A stretch of 64,000 nt of DNA, from NCBI GenBank assembly GCA_038503035.1, contig JAVSML010024021.1, forward strand, positions 188,312 to 252,311, given 5' to 3'. The notes beneath the pieces were generated by a model. The model was not told where the DNA came from, did not search any database, and was given only the letters and a program-made list of their open reading frames with translations. Below are positions 1-12,315 of the stretch, piece after piece; the first letter of the stretch is position 1; each line of letters starts with the position of its first letter. Origin of the DNA: Crocodylus rhombifer (Eukaryota; Chordata; Crocodylia; Crocodylidae). Position numbers and translations under genes: made by a program.

Positions 1-347
1 AATACAATGATGTTACATTTCTCCCGGTGTCAAAGCTGCCTCTTTCTTTTCTGACTTAGAACCATAAGCTGAATAGTATGCTCATTAGACGTAGCTATTC
101 TCCCTTCTCCCAGGACCATTTGTGACCAGCTGCTCTCCTCACACCAATAAGAAATAAAAGGTGCCTTCTACTCACTAGGGTACTTTTCGCACTAGTAAAA
201 AGAGAATTGCTTGATACACTGGTATTACATTAGTACTTCTATGAGTAAAGTAAAATTGTGATGCCCACAGCTGTTCATTATTTAAGTACCATCAGCCAAC
301 AACTGAAAGTTGCTTGTTACCTTTTGCAATACTAATTTTTTCAAGTA
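1..347. other. Unique AT-rich sequence
   Basis: No gene or repeat that I can recognise. It is ordinary non-coding sequence up to the left duplication of the TIR element that starts at 348. Confidence 0.5.
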
Positions 348-767
348 CAGGGGTTCCCAAACTGTGGTATATGTACCCAGGGTTCAAATTACACTTTGAC
401 TCTTGGGGGGCTCTGCCAAAAAAATTAAACTGGTTCATTGATTAACAAGGCCACTTAAGAGAAGGAGCAATCCGATTGGAGACCCCCCTCCCCAGGATAC
501 GATTTTCAAATCTTACGGGGGGAGGGGGTTCTTGTCTCTTATGGTGAAGGGGCTCAGCGCCACCAAGCTCCCTCTTGATTCCCACCCTGCACATATCCCC
601 AGGGGTACACAAGACATCTCTTGTCGGGGGAAATTGTGTAATGGCAGATTTAAGTTTCATTATAATAATAATTGACATATAAGCGGTTAAAATATAAAAT
701 GTATTCTGGTAAGGGTACATGGACAGCTGGTAAATCTGGAAAATAAGAAAAAGTTTGGGAACCTTTT
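348..767. mobile_element. hAT-like non-autonomous DNA transposon
   Basis: The left end reads CAGGGGTTCCCAAACTGTGG, a terminus I associate with vertebrate hAT elements. The right end carries the complementary AAGTTTGGGAACC, so the two ends form an imperfect terminal inverted repeat. The flanking octamers ttcaagta (340-347) and ctctagta (768-775) match at 6 of 8 bases, as expected for an old 8-bp hAT target duplication. The element is about 420 bp and carries no transposase. A short reading frame on the minus strand inside it has no recognisable domain. Confidence 0.75.
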
Positions 768-775
768 CTCTAGTA

Positions 776-1148
776 TGTTTTCCTTTATAGATGATTCTTT
801 TTCATTTAATTTTAAAGGGCATTTGAAAATTTCACTGTATGCATTAAATTTCATTAATTACCTTTTAAAGGACAAGATCATTGCTTGCATAAAATAAACG
901 AACATATAGCATAATTCTATTAGAGCAGTTAAGATTTTTTTAAAATTAGTATTTCTGTTATTGCACTGCAGGGAAATACTGTCCTATAGACACCCTGATG
1001 ATTTCCTGATTTGAAAATGGGGAAAACAAAGTTAATTGCCTCAGACACTACTGTGAGATACTTGGATAAATGGTCAAAGGTGCAGGAGACCAAATTCATA
1101 TTCAACTATGAATATTCCATTGAATGATCATCCACTTAATATTACACT
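776..1148. other. Unique AT-rich sequence
   Basis: No gene or repeat recognised. Confidence 0.5.
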
Positions 1149-1235
1149 CAGGGCCATCCCTAAGGAGGGGGTGGGGGGTGAATTGGGGCAACTGCCCCAG
1201 GCCCTGTGCTTTGGGGGGCCCCTCAGAGTTCTTTA
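1149..1235. mobile_element. Partial TIR element end (hAT-like)
   Basis: The stretch starts CAGGGCCATCCCTAAGG and continues into a G/C-rich block with gccccaggccctgtgc. This resembles one end of a common sauropsid hAT-type element. I could not find a matching opposite end, so it is either truncated or misassigned. Confidence 0.35.
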
Positions 1236-2964
1236 ATATTTGTGTTAAATATTCTTTTACTCACTATTTCAATTCTTATAACAGAGATTTTTTAATATTA
1301 AACCTAAAATAGATACTTTTTATTTCTGAATTTTAATCAGGGCAATGTGTTTGCCAGGTGTGATATTTATCATAATACAATATGAATTAGAATAGAAGTT
1401 CTGATTGGAATCTGATTTTTGTTCCAATCAAATAATAATGAAGACAAATTTGGATGCCTACTCAAAATGTCTACCTAATAATAACATTTATGACATACGA
1501 TGACAGAACAGTTCATGGAATATTAGCATATATTATGCAGGGTCTTTCACTGTTATTTTTCTTATACTGAACAACACAGACACAAAAGCAAACTACTTAC
1601 TACATGATTAAGGTTAAACTCCGCATCCAGAATATGGGTCTACTGGTGTCATTCCAATTGCCGAAGAAGGGGTTCTATGTTGTTAAGTGTATACAACACT
1701 TTTGGCACAAGAAAAAATTAAAAGGTGTCTGATCTTAGATAATGAATTTACATTAATAATTACATTAATTTTTCTTGTTTACTTTTCATTAGGTTTGGTA
1801 TTAAAAAGCCTAAATCTTAACCAGTTTGGAAAACTAAGTGAAACTCAAATTGATTTGACTAATTTTGGAAAATTAATTATTATTTTTAATATCTTGCAAA
1901 CTAATGAGCTACATTTTAAGGGATGGAATGATTCAGCTCAACAGCTGAGATATATTTGAATTTGCATTTTAATACGCTTTTGCAGATAGAAGTGTCAAAC
2001 CAAGGACATCTTAACAAGTTTAAACAGGAAGAGTGAACCAACATTTAATTATGACATTTCAGTTTAAGGGAAAAAATGCTTATATCAAAGCTGCCTTAAG
2101 TTGTTTTAAACCTTTCCTAGTTGACATTTCACTATTACAGTGATATGATACTGTAACAGAAAGTTCAGGGATGGTGGAAACTCATCTGTAAAGCCAAAAG
2201 ATTAAGAGAAACCAGAACAGTCAAAATTATGTAGTATCAGTGGATAAAGGTTACATCAATAATTATGGAATTTTACACCAAAAATATGTTTTATGTTGAA
2301 TCTTCAGTTTCCATAGTTATTTTTTTGAAGAAGTAAGGAATCAGTAGTATGAGCAATGCTTCCAATGATTGTCCTTGAGAAGACAGTTATTACAGTTCTT
2401 AATGTGCGACTATATTGATTTGGCAGAAGGAACAGCAGCACTTCTATTTTCTAATCATGTTAAGAAATCCATAAACATTAAAAATGTTCCAAATTATGCA
2501 CTATTGGTTTCTTTGCCATTTTCATTTCCAGTGACTAATGAACATTAAGAGCTAGGGAATAATTTAAAAGTCCACAGGTAATTACTGGAAAGTAAACTGA
2601 ATTATTAGGTTGTGACTTATAATATACAACGTACAATGCTCAGTACACGATTTCCATTATTATTCTGTACTTGTAGTTGTTTTATCACAGAATCAATAAG
2701 ATCTTGCAGTCTCATAGACCTGGGCAAATTTGAGTATATACTGATACCAAGTAAAGTATGTAATATTAATTAAACAATTACAGTGATGATACCTTCCACA
2801 GTAAATCACATTTGCATGGTATTTCACAAATACATAGTATCTAAGGACATGGTGATTTCACTGTCTTACAGGCTAGTGTCTGATTTTAAGGATGTCCATT
2901 GCCGCTGGTTTCCTTTACACTTTATTCTTCAAATTTACTCAGAGTACAAAATGTTAATGTATGT
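1236..2964. other. Unique AT-rich sequence
   Basis: No recognisable gene or repeat. A 90-codon open stretch at 1687-1959 is hydrophobic and AT-driven. It has no domain and I do not regard it as a gene. Confidence 0.5.
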
Positions 2965-3216
2965 GAGAAAAAGAATTTCATTTTTGAGGCTATTTCCAAA
3001 TCTGTGCTTGAAAGCTCATACGCCCCTAAATTTATTCACACGACTTCCTCCAATATCATTAGAATTATACCTGGATCTTCATTTATTTATGAGAAAAAGA
3101 ATTTCATTTTTGAGGCTATTTCCAAATCTGTGCTTGAAAGCTCATACGCCCCTGAATTTATTCACACGACTTCCTCCGATATCATTAGAATTATACCTGG
3201 ATCTTCATTTATTTAT
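2965..3216. repeat. 126-bp tandem duplication, two copies
   Basis: Two head-to-tail copies occupy 2965-3090 and 3091-3216. By eye they differ at only two positions, both A in copy 1 and G in copy 2 (3028 versus 3154, and 3052 versus 3178). The period of 126 is a multiple of three, so two reading frames (2783-3265 and 2899-3234) stay open across both copies and look like duplicated peptides. There is no recognised domain or further copy. The low divergence indicates a recent local duplication compared with the decayed transposons nearby. Confidence 0.95.
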
Positions 3217-4919
3217 GGAAACAAACTCCTCTAGGGAAGGTCCTAAGTCAGGACAACGTTTCTAAACATGCATATCCATATTGGGACCTTTTTGATTAGT
3301 GGATGATGTGGTTCCTATCAACTTACAGTGGGTACATGTCTGGGCAGGGTGCAGGAATAAACACAAATTGATATGATTTAAGTAGTTTTCTCAATGAATG
3401 AGACCTTTGGCACTTAACATTTTCTTTTTGGACAACTATACATTTTTTAGACTGCAAATATGGATTAAATTCTGCTCTGATACAAATCCATGGTAAGGCA
3501 ACAGAAAGACTATAAGCCAATTAGATGGAATCGTACTGACACATCAGGATTCTGGGTGGAAACAATTCTGTTCTGGCAGACTAAACTGATCCCTAGGAAC
3601 ATACTGCACCCATGACTCTAATGAAGAAGTTAATTCAGAAGTAGTGGAAGAGATCAGTTAAACTTTCAGATAAAACTAAGTCAGATGGAAGTCAGAAAGT
3701 ATATTATTCCTACAACTAAGCTAACAGGAAGGTCAATTCTCCTGGAGTTTGGACTAATGAAGTTACTTTCATTGTAATCATTGCTCTTAAAGGAACCATG
3801 GGTTTGGGATCATAGATGAAGACACTCTTTTGCTGACTGATTAAACTCAACAAAAATGAAATACATTCAATTACATCTTCAATAAATAATTGAAGCCAAC
3901 ACTGAAAAAATCCATACAGCATCACTATCAAACTGGAAACTACAACCTTTAGAAATACTGTCCAAAGTCATTTCTGTTTCCCTTATATCAATTTAGATAG
4001 TGCTCATACTTTATAGAAAAGGATCCTAAAGACAAGTCTTACTATTGCCTCCTTTGTCACACCATGCTTTGTTTCTAGAAAATTGTTTACAATTAAAATG
4101 TGAATCAAAATGGACTTTATGCCATATGGAGCATGTGTATGGTGTGAGTGGATGCTCTAGCCACTTAACTGAAGGAAGGAAATAACCATCTCAGCAAAAT
4201 CATATGAATGGAGATTCATTATATAGACCCTGCTGTAGATGCTGAATATGAAATGGAAAATGCTGGCTCTGTATAGTTTCCAGAAGGTAATTTTTCTTAA
4301 TTCTCCTTTTGAATGCGTTAGCAGTCACCTCTCAAGTACTGTAAGAGTATGTAATTCTAAAGGGAATCAGGATTAGGAGACAAATGGTGGGTCAGAAATC
4401 AGATTCATCATCCATTGAATTTGATTTTTAGTCAGAATTCTGTAAATGAGTGCTTAAAGCGCTGCAAAGACGTACAACATTTAGCACTGATTTGCATAAA
4501 TTGTGACTGGTTAGGATTATTCCCTTGTTCTAAAAAGACATATTGGGACCAGTTCCTTTTGAAGTCAATGGCAAAATTCCCACTATGTTAACTGGGTATA
4601 GGGATAAAACCCAACAGCTTGTCTTTCCTTCCCTTTCCCTCTGCTATGGTCACTTTTACCTAAGCATATAATGTTCAATAGTCACTATGAAATATTATCA
4701 ATTATGATTTGGTAGCACTTAACTGAACTCCCTACCATCATACATGATCACATAAGCCACATACCAACATTCAAAAAGCCAGATGAGGACCTGATCTAAG
4801 TCACATGGTTTTCTGTAAGCAGCCTAATTTAGACAGGGAATGAACAGTATACACATTCAGCCTCTAGTCAGGGGCAGGGCTGTATACTGGCAGCCTGCAG
4901 TGGCCAAATCTCACAGGGG
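3217..4919. other. Unique AT-rich sequence
   Basis: No gene or transposon recognised. A short motif around 4550-4585 (gaagtcaatggcaaaattcc) resembles a phrase common in amniote repeats, but it is too short to assign. Confidence 0.45.
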
Positions 4920-4962
4920 GTGTGTGTGTGTGCGCGCATGTGCGCGTGTGTGCGTGTGTGTG
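4920..4962. repeat. (TG)n microsatellite with CG interruptions
   Basis: Alternating TG with several CG dinucleotides, a purine-pyrimidine alternating tract of about 43 bp. Short reading frames over it are artefacts of the repeat. Confidence 0.9.
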
Positions 4963-6566
4963 GACGGGTGTTCCTGTATGTTTCCAGGGGTGTCTGCCTG
5001 CTTGCCTGGGTTTGGATGATCACTGCACCCTCTATTCCCAGCCTTAGTACTCTAGGACCCTATAGCTTCAGGCCAAGAAACCCTTGCAGCACCCCAGGTA
5101 TATAACATGGCTAGTATACCTCAGCAGTAGCCAAGTCACAGTGGTCACAGAGTTGTCTCTGTGCAGACCTAGTCTTGATATTTTGCCTCACCACCACCCT
5201 GACCCACCAGACTCAAGTCACCCTGCCGAGGAGTGTTCTTGCACCAGAGACAGAACAAAATGGCTAGCATGTATTTTGATAAAGCAGGCTTCTCACTACA
5301 CACATGCATGCAATTTATAGCAAAATGACAGTCAGAGACAGGGGGGTACTTTTATAATGGCATAACCCCAGGACCAGAAAACCCCGGACAGGTTCCCCTA
5401 CTCCCATCTACCCAGATCTGAAGAAACTGCCTTTAGCAGGGACAGGATACACAAGTTCAGTTCCCCATGCCCACTCTGTCCTGAGAAACTCTGCTAGAGT
5501 GCCAATTATTGACTGTTATCTCAGAAAAGTTTGTCATGTGGATAGTTTCAATCAACCACAAAAAAAGCACCACCATCTTACTATACTTTAAACACTGTAA
5601 AAGGAAGGAGCATAAGTGGAACTATAATTATGACAGCAATCACAGGTTTCCATTCAGAAATCGTTAGGTATGGACAACAATCAGGTCAACGGGAAATTGG
5701 CCGTAAATGTAATTTGTTCTACTACCTTTCTTGAGTAGATTAGCTGGATGAGTATTAGCTTTGACTTACTGCCACACAAGCTCTTTACTTGATACTATTC
5801 ATACACAGCATTGCACTACTAGTAAACATTTTTTACTCATAAAACTTCTTTTCATCTAAAGTGGCATTAATATAGAAATTTACATAAACAAGCTTCCTAG
5901 AAAAAGTGGTCTAGAATGTCTGCTTTATTTGAACCACTGGGGCACATCTAGATGTGTGTGGACTTCTTGTCCCCAGGGAACATGTGTGCCATGCACACTT
6001 TGGTGTGCAGCAAGTTGCCCCAGGTGACATAGGGGAAGCTGGGGCCAGCACTGTGCTGGCTAAAGCAGCCTTACCTGGAGTTCTGGGGGCCTCCCAGAGC
6101 TACATTCATGGTGATCCTGCCAGGCAGAGGTGGCCGGCAGCCAGAACATAGCTCTGAGCGGCCCAGCTCTGCTTTATAGCAGTGCATGATGCCTGAGCGT
6201 GCACTGCTTTGGGTTTTTTTTCCCTTGGTTTGTTTGTTTGTTTGTGTTTTACCTGATGTAAAAAAAAAAATGCAGAAAAAAATGGAGCAGGGCACACTTG
6301 GGCAAAGTGCCCTTGTAGCATGGAGAACTCCAGACTGCAAATTTACAGCATCGGATACCACACAACCGTGCTCGTCCGGACATGCTCCTGGATTCGGTTT
6401 AAATTGTATGAAATATAAAATAGCTCTCGCACTGAAACCCACTAAAGATGACTGAAAGCCTTCCACTAACTTTTGTTGAAGCCCATGCTAGAAGTCTTGC
6501 TTCGAGTTATACCAAAACCTCTGGAATACATACCTTTCCCATTGTCAGGCTAGATCTTAAAATTAG
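4963..6566. other. Unannotated sequence with a short palindrome
   Basis: No gene recognised. A perfect 14-bp palindrome, cacatctagatgtg, lies at 5943-5956 beside a ggggcacatctag phrase. It could be one end of a MITE, but I see no partner end. The block around 5950-6180 is more GC-rich than its surroundings. Overlapping frames on both strands at 6071-6466 have no domain. Confidence 0.4.
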
Positions 6567-6592
6567 ACACACACACACACACACGCACGCAC
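6567..6592. repeat. (AC)n microsatellite
   Basis: A short AC dinucleotide run ending in CG-containing variants. Confidence 0.85.
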
Positions 6593-8974
6593 TACTGAAG
6601 AAACAAAAAAAACTATTTCAAATATCTATAGCGGTGTCTTATTTTATCACATGATTAGCTAATGCTGCAGATACAATTTCTGAAGAATAACTCAAGAACA
6701 GTGCTTCTGCTGTACAGATAGAGAAAATGAGAGGTGTGGACCAACTCTGTCCAGTGTTATACTTGCTTAATTCCATTGACATTTGTAGAACTTCATGGTT
6801 TCATTAGGAGCTGAATATGGCCCACAAAGGAGGTTTAGAAATTGGGCATTTCCCTCACTCTCTTTCTGTATACATATATTTATTGCTTGTTGATAGAGTC
6901 AGTGCTTCAATCACTTGCACATCACTAGTATCTCCATTCCCCAATTCCCCATTCCTACCTCTGTATATTTTTGTTTGGAATTTTATATCACTACCTACAG
7001 CCAAGTACCCGGCTTCCTGAGATTTTCTAAATCAATCAATTATGAAACAACCACTACTCACTGTAAAGGCAGGAACACTGTTCCATAATGTAAACTACAG
7101 ACTCTATTAATAAATAAACCAAAAATATTTCAAATGTTTGGCCAAATAGGTCATTCTTATATTGTTTCCTGAAGCTCATTAGATTGAGACTCTGTTGGCA
7201 GCCTAGAAAAAAGTGAACAACAGGACTGTAAGGTTTAGCTGTGGAGTGGTTAATTCCAGTTCTTCCTGAGCTGACCAAAGCAATGTAAAAAACACTCCTG
7301 TATTTTTTAAGAATCTTTGCAGTTTCAACAGAGAAGGTGATTGTCCTGCTGTTTTTGGTATCCATCAAGCATTCCTATTCTGTCACATTCTCTAGGATAA
7401 AAAAATGGACCTATTCAGAGAAATGTTAGGACCTGAACCTGGAAGATATTGCACACCTCAATGTTCATGGGGAGTTAGGAGCAGTTAATACTGCAGAAGA
7501 CCATAGACCTGCATTGGTGAGAATATTCTAAAGCTGTATTCTTAATCTTCTTAATAAACAGTGTCTTTTACTGAAATGCGAACTAGCAAATGACTTCTAT
7601 AGTGCCTATGATATGGTACTCCTCTGTTGTCAAGGAAACTGCAGTAAAATACTTATAGCATTGTTCTCTTCATTTATATTCTGCTGCATTGCTCAAGTAT
7701 ATTTTTTACTGTATGATGAAATATATCTGTTATTCTAAAACTCCATTATTATTTCACATTTTTATGGCCACCAACTGAAAATGTATAATATGCAATGCTC
7801 TTACTAATATACATTTTCAATATTCTGAGGTACTGAGACCAAAATGTAAAGGTGTAAGCAGTTAAAGTAGCCCCTGAAACAGAAAAAAGCCACAGATTTG
7901 TGTGAGGAAGGGCGGTGGGGAATACCTTAGACAGGATTCTTCTATTCCCATTTCTATGGGAAAAATACAAAGCTATTTTAAGTTGTTTGCTTCTTTCTTT
8001 TTAAAACCAACTACAGTGCTATAGATGGTTTGAATGTTATCACTCTTGTCCCTCTTGAACATATGCAGGTACACAGAATGTATTGTCATAGGTTATAAAA
8101 AAAGAGATTACAGAAAATGAACATACGTACACTACGATATGAAAAGACCACATATTGATATTGAAGTCAAGCTCTTATGTATTCTGTGGTCTGAACTGTT
8201 GTGCTTCTGATTACTGTAACATAGAAGAGCAGCTGGAACTTTGAGCAGCAGGCATAGTATTAACATACCAATAGATAGCACATCTTTTGTCAACATACTG
8301 TTTCTTGCTAGTCATTCATCATTTATCCTGAAATTCATATAATTTATATGGGAAAAATCCAGATAATATCCAATTATATTAATGATTTTGTATCAGACAT
8401 AAAATTGCTATTCTTCAGAAGGATTTCTAATGTGCCATCTATTGCTCCAGTATTTGTACACTCTTACATAAATTACGAAACAACAGTTGCGCTAAAAAGG
8501 ATTACAAATATTTTCTCATCCCTGTTGTTAAGCTACAGTATATAGAGCTTTGTAGCATGCTTTATAATGAGTTCAGGACTCGAATGAATGAATTATAATG
8601 TACTCTAGATATTTAATTAATGAATTCTTTGTGGGGGAGGTGTGTACTGTAAGATATATTTGATGATGTCTGCTTGAACATCATCATTGACTGCTCCCTA
8701 TTTACAATACTACTATGTAAATTTCTGTTGTTCAAAGTCAGAGTTCTCCCAATGCCTAGCAAGCCCACTGGGCTAGACATTCTAGCCAAGCCAGTTTGCA
8801 CAACCAGCAGCACACAAACAAAAGACGGGTCCACAACATGACTAATTTGGCATTCAGAGTATGTCTTTATTTCCACCAAGATGAGGGTAACTGGAATATT
8901 GTATAATTTATAACATCTGAGCACTATGGGCCTCTACAGCTAAAACCTGACTAGAGAGAAGGCAAAGGACAACT
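6593..8974. other. Unique AT-rich sequence
   Basis: I see no supported gene, RNA or transposon. Scattered reading frames of 60-105 codons lack domains and have random-like composition. Confidence 0.5.
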
Positions 8975-9070
8975 GGGTAGCCTAATGATTAGAGGTAGGA
9001 AGGGAGAATTCTCAGTTCTGGTCCCTGAGCCAGGGTTGGTTCTATATCTCACCCCATTTATTCTGTGACT
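8975..9070 (+). mobile_element. MIR-like SINE fragment, sense head
   Basis: The sequence gggtagcctaatgattagag followed by ttctcagttctggtccctgag resembles the tRNA-derived head of amniote MIR SINEs (A-box-like then B-box-like part). It is old and degraded. It lies just upstream of an oppositely oriented similar fragment. Confidence 0.5.
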
Positions 9071-9084
9071 GCTTAAAATTTAGA

Positions 9085-9180
9085 AATAATACTTGAAACA
9101 GAGATCAAAACCCAGGAGTTCACCTCCTAGCTGGGTGCCATAACCAACAGGCTAAAGTCATACTCCCCTTGCTTTGCCTG
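9085..9180 (-). mobile_element. MIR-like SINE fragment, antisense head
   Basis: The phrases aaaacccaggagttcacctcc and gtgccataaccaacaggct read as the reverse complement of a MIR-type tRNA-derived head. With the preceding sense fragment it forms a head-to-head inverted pair. Confidence 0.5.
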
Positions 9181-9363
9181 CCTTTCTTCTGGCTCTACAA
9201 ATTTTGCATTCTTTTCTGCACACAGCTGCAACATAATGGGTGCAAAACCCCACCACATGAAATGGCCTATCACTAGGCAGTTACAGTACCAACGTGGAAG
9301 GAGGGAGATGCAGATTGAACTCCCTCAGGCTGAGAAGTGAATTACACCCTAGTCCATACTCTT

Positions 9364-10949
9364 GGCTAGGAACAGACATTAGGGCTGTCAGAAATTTCAC
9401 TGGGTGTTTCATTTCGAAGCTGTTTCAACGTGTTTCTAGTTCGAACCAGTGAAATTGAAATAAAACAAACAGTTTTGAAACAGCTTTGAAATGAAATGGG
9501 GGCACTCTACATATTTCAAAAGATTCAAAACATTTTGAGTTTTGAAGTCAGGCTTGCTTGACTTCAGTGCTAATCCCAGCTGGCAGCGGCAGCCTGCTGT
9601 CATCCTGCATGCAGAACTAGGGGCCTGAGCCCCCAGGAGTTATCTGGCACAGCCCCACAGCCCTTCCGAGGGGCACAGGCCCCTGGATCTACATGCTGCA
9701 TGCTTCTGGATAAGACCAGTGACAGCAGCAGTCTTTCTGGCGCTCAGCATGGCTGCACTCAGCATCGGTCCCAGGTGACAGTGGCAGCCTCCTGTTATCC
9801 CACATGCAGATCTGGGGGCCTTCACCCCCAGAAGGAGTCTCACACACACCCACAGCCCTCAAAGGGGTGCAGGCCCCCAGGTCTGCACGCGGGATGACAG
9901 GAGACTGCCACTACGGGGAAGTGATACGAGATTTCCTTTCAACTATTTGAGGCGCAGTTTCCCAGACACCACTGCACCTATCTCTTTGAAACAAGGCAGG
10001 CTTCATGCCCTCACAAGGGGCTACCATCCCTGTAGTTTGCATCCAAATCAGGCAAGAAATGACAATGTTTTAGGCATTTTCATGATTCCCCACTATAGCC
10101 TATAGGCAAAACATTGAAACAGTAAAACAGTTTCAACTAAACGAAACAAAACAGTGCTGCAAAACTAAATGAAACAATGAAACAGAATGCTGTCCCTCTG
10201 AAATGGTGACATGGAAGTTGAAATGAAATGGTGCTGTTTTGCACAGCCCTAACAGACATTACACATAAACTGTTTAAGTGATTAGAAACTGGTTTAAACC
10301 TGTAACAGAACAGATGTTCATTGCAGTTTGAAAACAGTTGAAACCAGTTTCAGGTAAACCATGTTCATGGCTGTCTGGTGCCTCCTGGCTCTGGGGGGGG
10401 CACCAGTGGCCAATCACCAATTGGGGGGGCGGGCCCAGCAGCAGCCAATTGCTGACCCTGGAAGCACTGGCAGCAAACTGGAAGTACTGCCACCTAAACA
10501 GAAGTGCCACTGGCACTTCTCGGTAGGGACACTGGCCGGTGCTCCCCACTCCCCGGCAGCAGACCACATGCTGGCTACAGTCCGTGCTGAATCAACAGGC
10601 AGAATCAACTGGCAGAATTAACAGGTAGCTGGTAATATCCCTCTGTTGTTTTCTTAATGGGGTGATTAACACTGAGTTAGGGGTGATAAACACTGTTATC
10701 AATTCCCTATTGGGCTAAACAGAGCGTTCAGCTGGAGCCCGGCCATGCCCCTCCTCAACTCAGTACTGTACAAGGGAAGGGAGGGCTGCTCTTGTACCGC
10801 CTTGCTTCTAGCCTGAGCCACTACAGGCATGTGCCTGCACAGCTGGGATGTCTGTACACTTACAAACTGATTAAGCCTGGCCAGGTTAGACTAACCTGCA
10901 AAGATTGAATCGATTTAGGCTCAGGCTTTTTGAATGTCTATCCCTAGCC
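9364..10949. mobile_element. MITE family A copy, interrupted by an 870-bp element
   Basis: The ends are GGCTAGGAACAGACATT (9364-9380) and, as reverse complement of 10933-10949, GGCTAGGGATAGACATT. They match at 15 of 17 bases. Removing the insertion at 9381-10250 and one copy of its target duplication leaves about 706 bp. The terminal phrases aaactgtttaagtgattaga, aacctgtaacagaacaga and gactaacctgcaaag recur in reverse orientation in the copies at 22707-22959 and 49766-50545. That confirms these are boundaries of one repeat family. There is no transposase. The outer target duplication is unclear (a shared ctt only). Confidence 0.8.
9381..10250. mobile_element. 870-bp TIR element nested in MITE family A
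   Basis: The ends are AGGGCTGT and ACAGCCCT, flanked by a perfect 10-bp direct repeat aacagacatt (9371-9380 and 10251-10260). The subterminal parts are rich in gaaat/aaac phrases on both sides (fttcatttcgaag-like on the left, aaatgaaatggtgctg on the right). The GC-rich core (about 9570-9905) holds two imperfect direct units, each passing through a phrase like ggcagcct-ctgt-atc and then gcacaggcccc-gg-tct. No transposase is encoded. The ends look hAT-like, but a 10-bp duplication is longer than the usual 8, so the superfamily is open. Confidence 0.8.
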
Positions 10950-12090
10950 CTTGTGTGAGTACAGTAATGAAGAAACAGTTATGGAAAGAAGGGAAGTCAT
11001 CACCACCTGTTCCTTGAGAAGCCATGTTTTAAAATAACATGGCCACAACTGCCTTTGTGAGAAGTTTTCTCTGAGTTTTTCAGACACTCTTAGAGCATAC
11101 TTAATGAATTAGACCCTCATGGAATTTAAGTGAAGGAACAGCTAGCTTCAAATCCCAACTATGCCTAGGAGGGAGACAGGCACTGAGCTACTCTGATTTG
11201 GACTATTCTGGAAACATTCAGCAGCACCACTGTAGATACATGGGGAACTTGACCACCAAAGAGCTGAGTGGATGTTTCTAGACTGCTGTTTTGAATTTAT
11301 GAGCCCCATTTCCACCTAACTCCTGTTTTGGCTTATTGTCTCTAGCCTACAATTTTTAGAAGGTTTGCTAAAATGGATTCTTATTGACATGAAAGACTTA
11401 GACTCCCCACATTGTATACGAGTGCCCACAGGTATTCAGTATATTACTTGTGGTCCTTGACTATGATTTCTAACCTTTTCTTTTGACTCCAGAAATACCA
11501 TGTTCTGCTTCCTTTTGTTTGATGTTTTCAGTTTATCCTTATATATGCCATCACGCATTAAGTTTGAACACACTGAATTTAAATACTGGCTGTTAAGCTT
11601 GTAGCAGTTAAAGCACTTCACAGATAGTGTAGGAATTAATGTAATTAGCATTTTAAATACATTTCACTATATAAAACTTTTAATCTGGTGGGCCCAACAC
11701 ATCTCTGGATATATCAGTAGCCCTATAATCAAAGGATATGATATAGTTCTCTTTTCTTATGCTTCCGTGCAAGCAGTCAGGCAGTACCTGAGTAAGGGAA
11801 GGACAGTTTTAAAGCAGTACACTAGACCAAGAGCCCTTCCCACTACTATACCAAGAATATTAGTCAGTTCCCATTCTCCCAATATTACCTGAAAATAATA
11901 GCACAGGGCTAGAATAATTAAATTTACACCACCAGCCAATTCACTCAGAATATTTACAACAGTAAATTCTCAACCCATTCTCAACCCAACTTCTTAAAGA
12001 GCCACATATGCAAAAACCTTTCCCCATGCCTGAGAACTCAGTCTTTCCTAGCATTTCGTTCCTGAGACAAACCAGAGCAATCCAGCAAAG
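10950..12090. other. Unique AT-rich sequence
   Basis: No gene or repeat recognised between the two nested transposon complexes. Confidence 0.5.
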
Positions 12091-12315
12091 TAGGGCTGGC
12101 AAGCCAGTCAATTAACCGGTCAACTATTGTCAGTTGACTACATATTACTTGAACAGTTAAAGATTATACCAATTTTACAAAAAAAGCTACATTGTTGTTG
12201 TTTTCTTGGCAGAAATACAATTTTGAATTGCTTTTTGACATTTCTTAATGGAAAAATTGTGCTTTTTCTGTGTATTATATGGACCTTGTACAGGAGAGAT
12301 TGAGTAGATAAAAGG

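Noticed and set aside
2783..3265. 160-codon open frame spanning the tandem duplication
   Set aside because: Its length comes from a 126-bp duplication divisible by three. There is no domain, a second overlapping frame is equally open, and the composition is AT-driven.
6071..6466. 131-codon frame on the minus strand
   Set aside because: Frames on both strands overlap at the same place, and it contains a poly-lysine/threonine low-complexity stretch from a T-rich tract. No domain.
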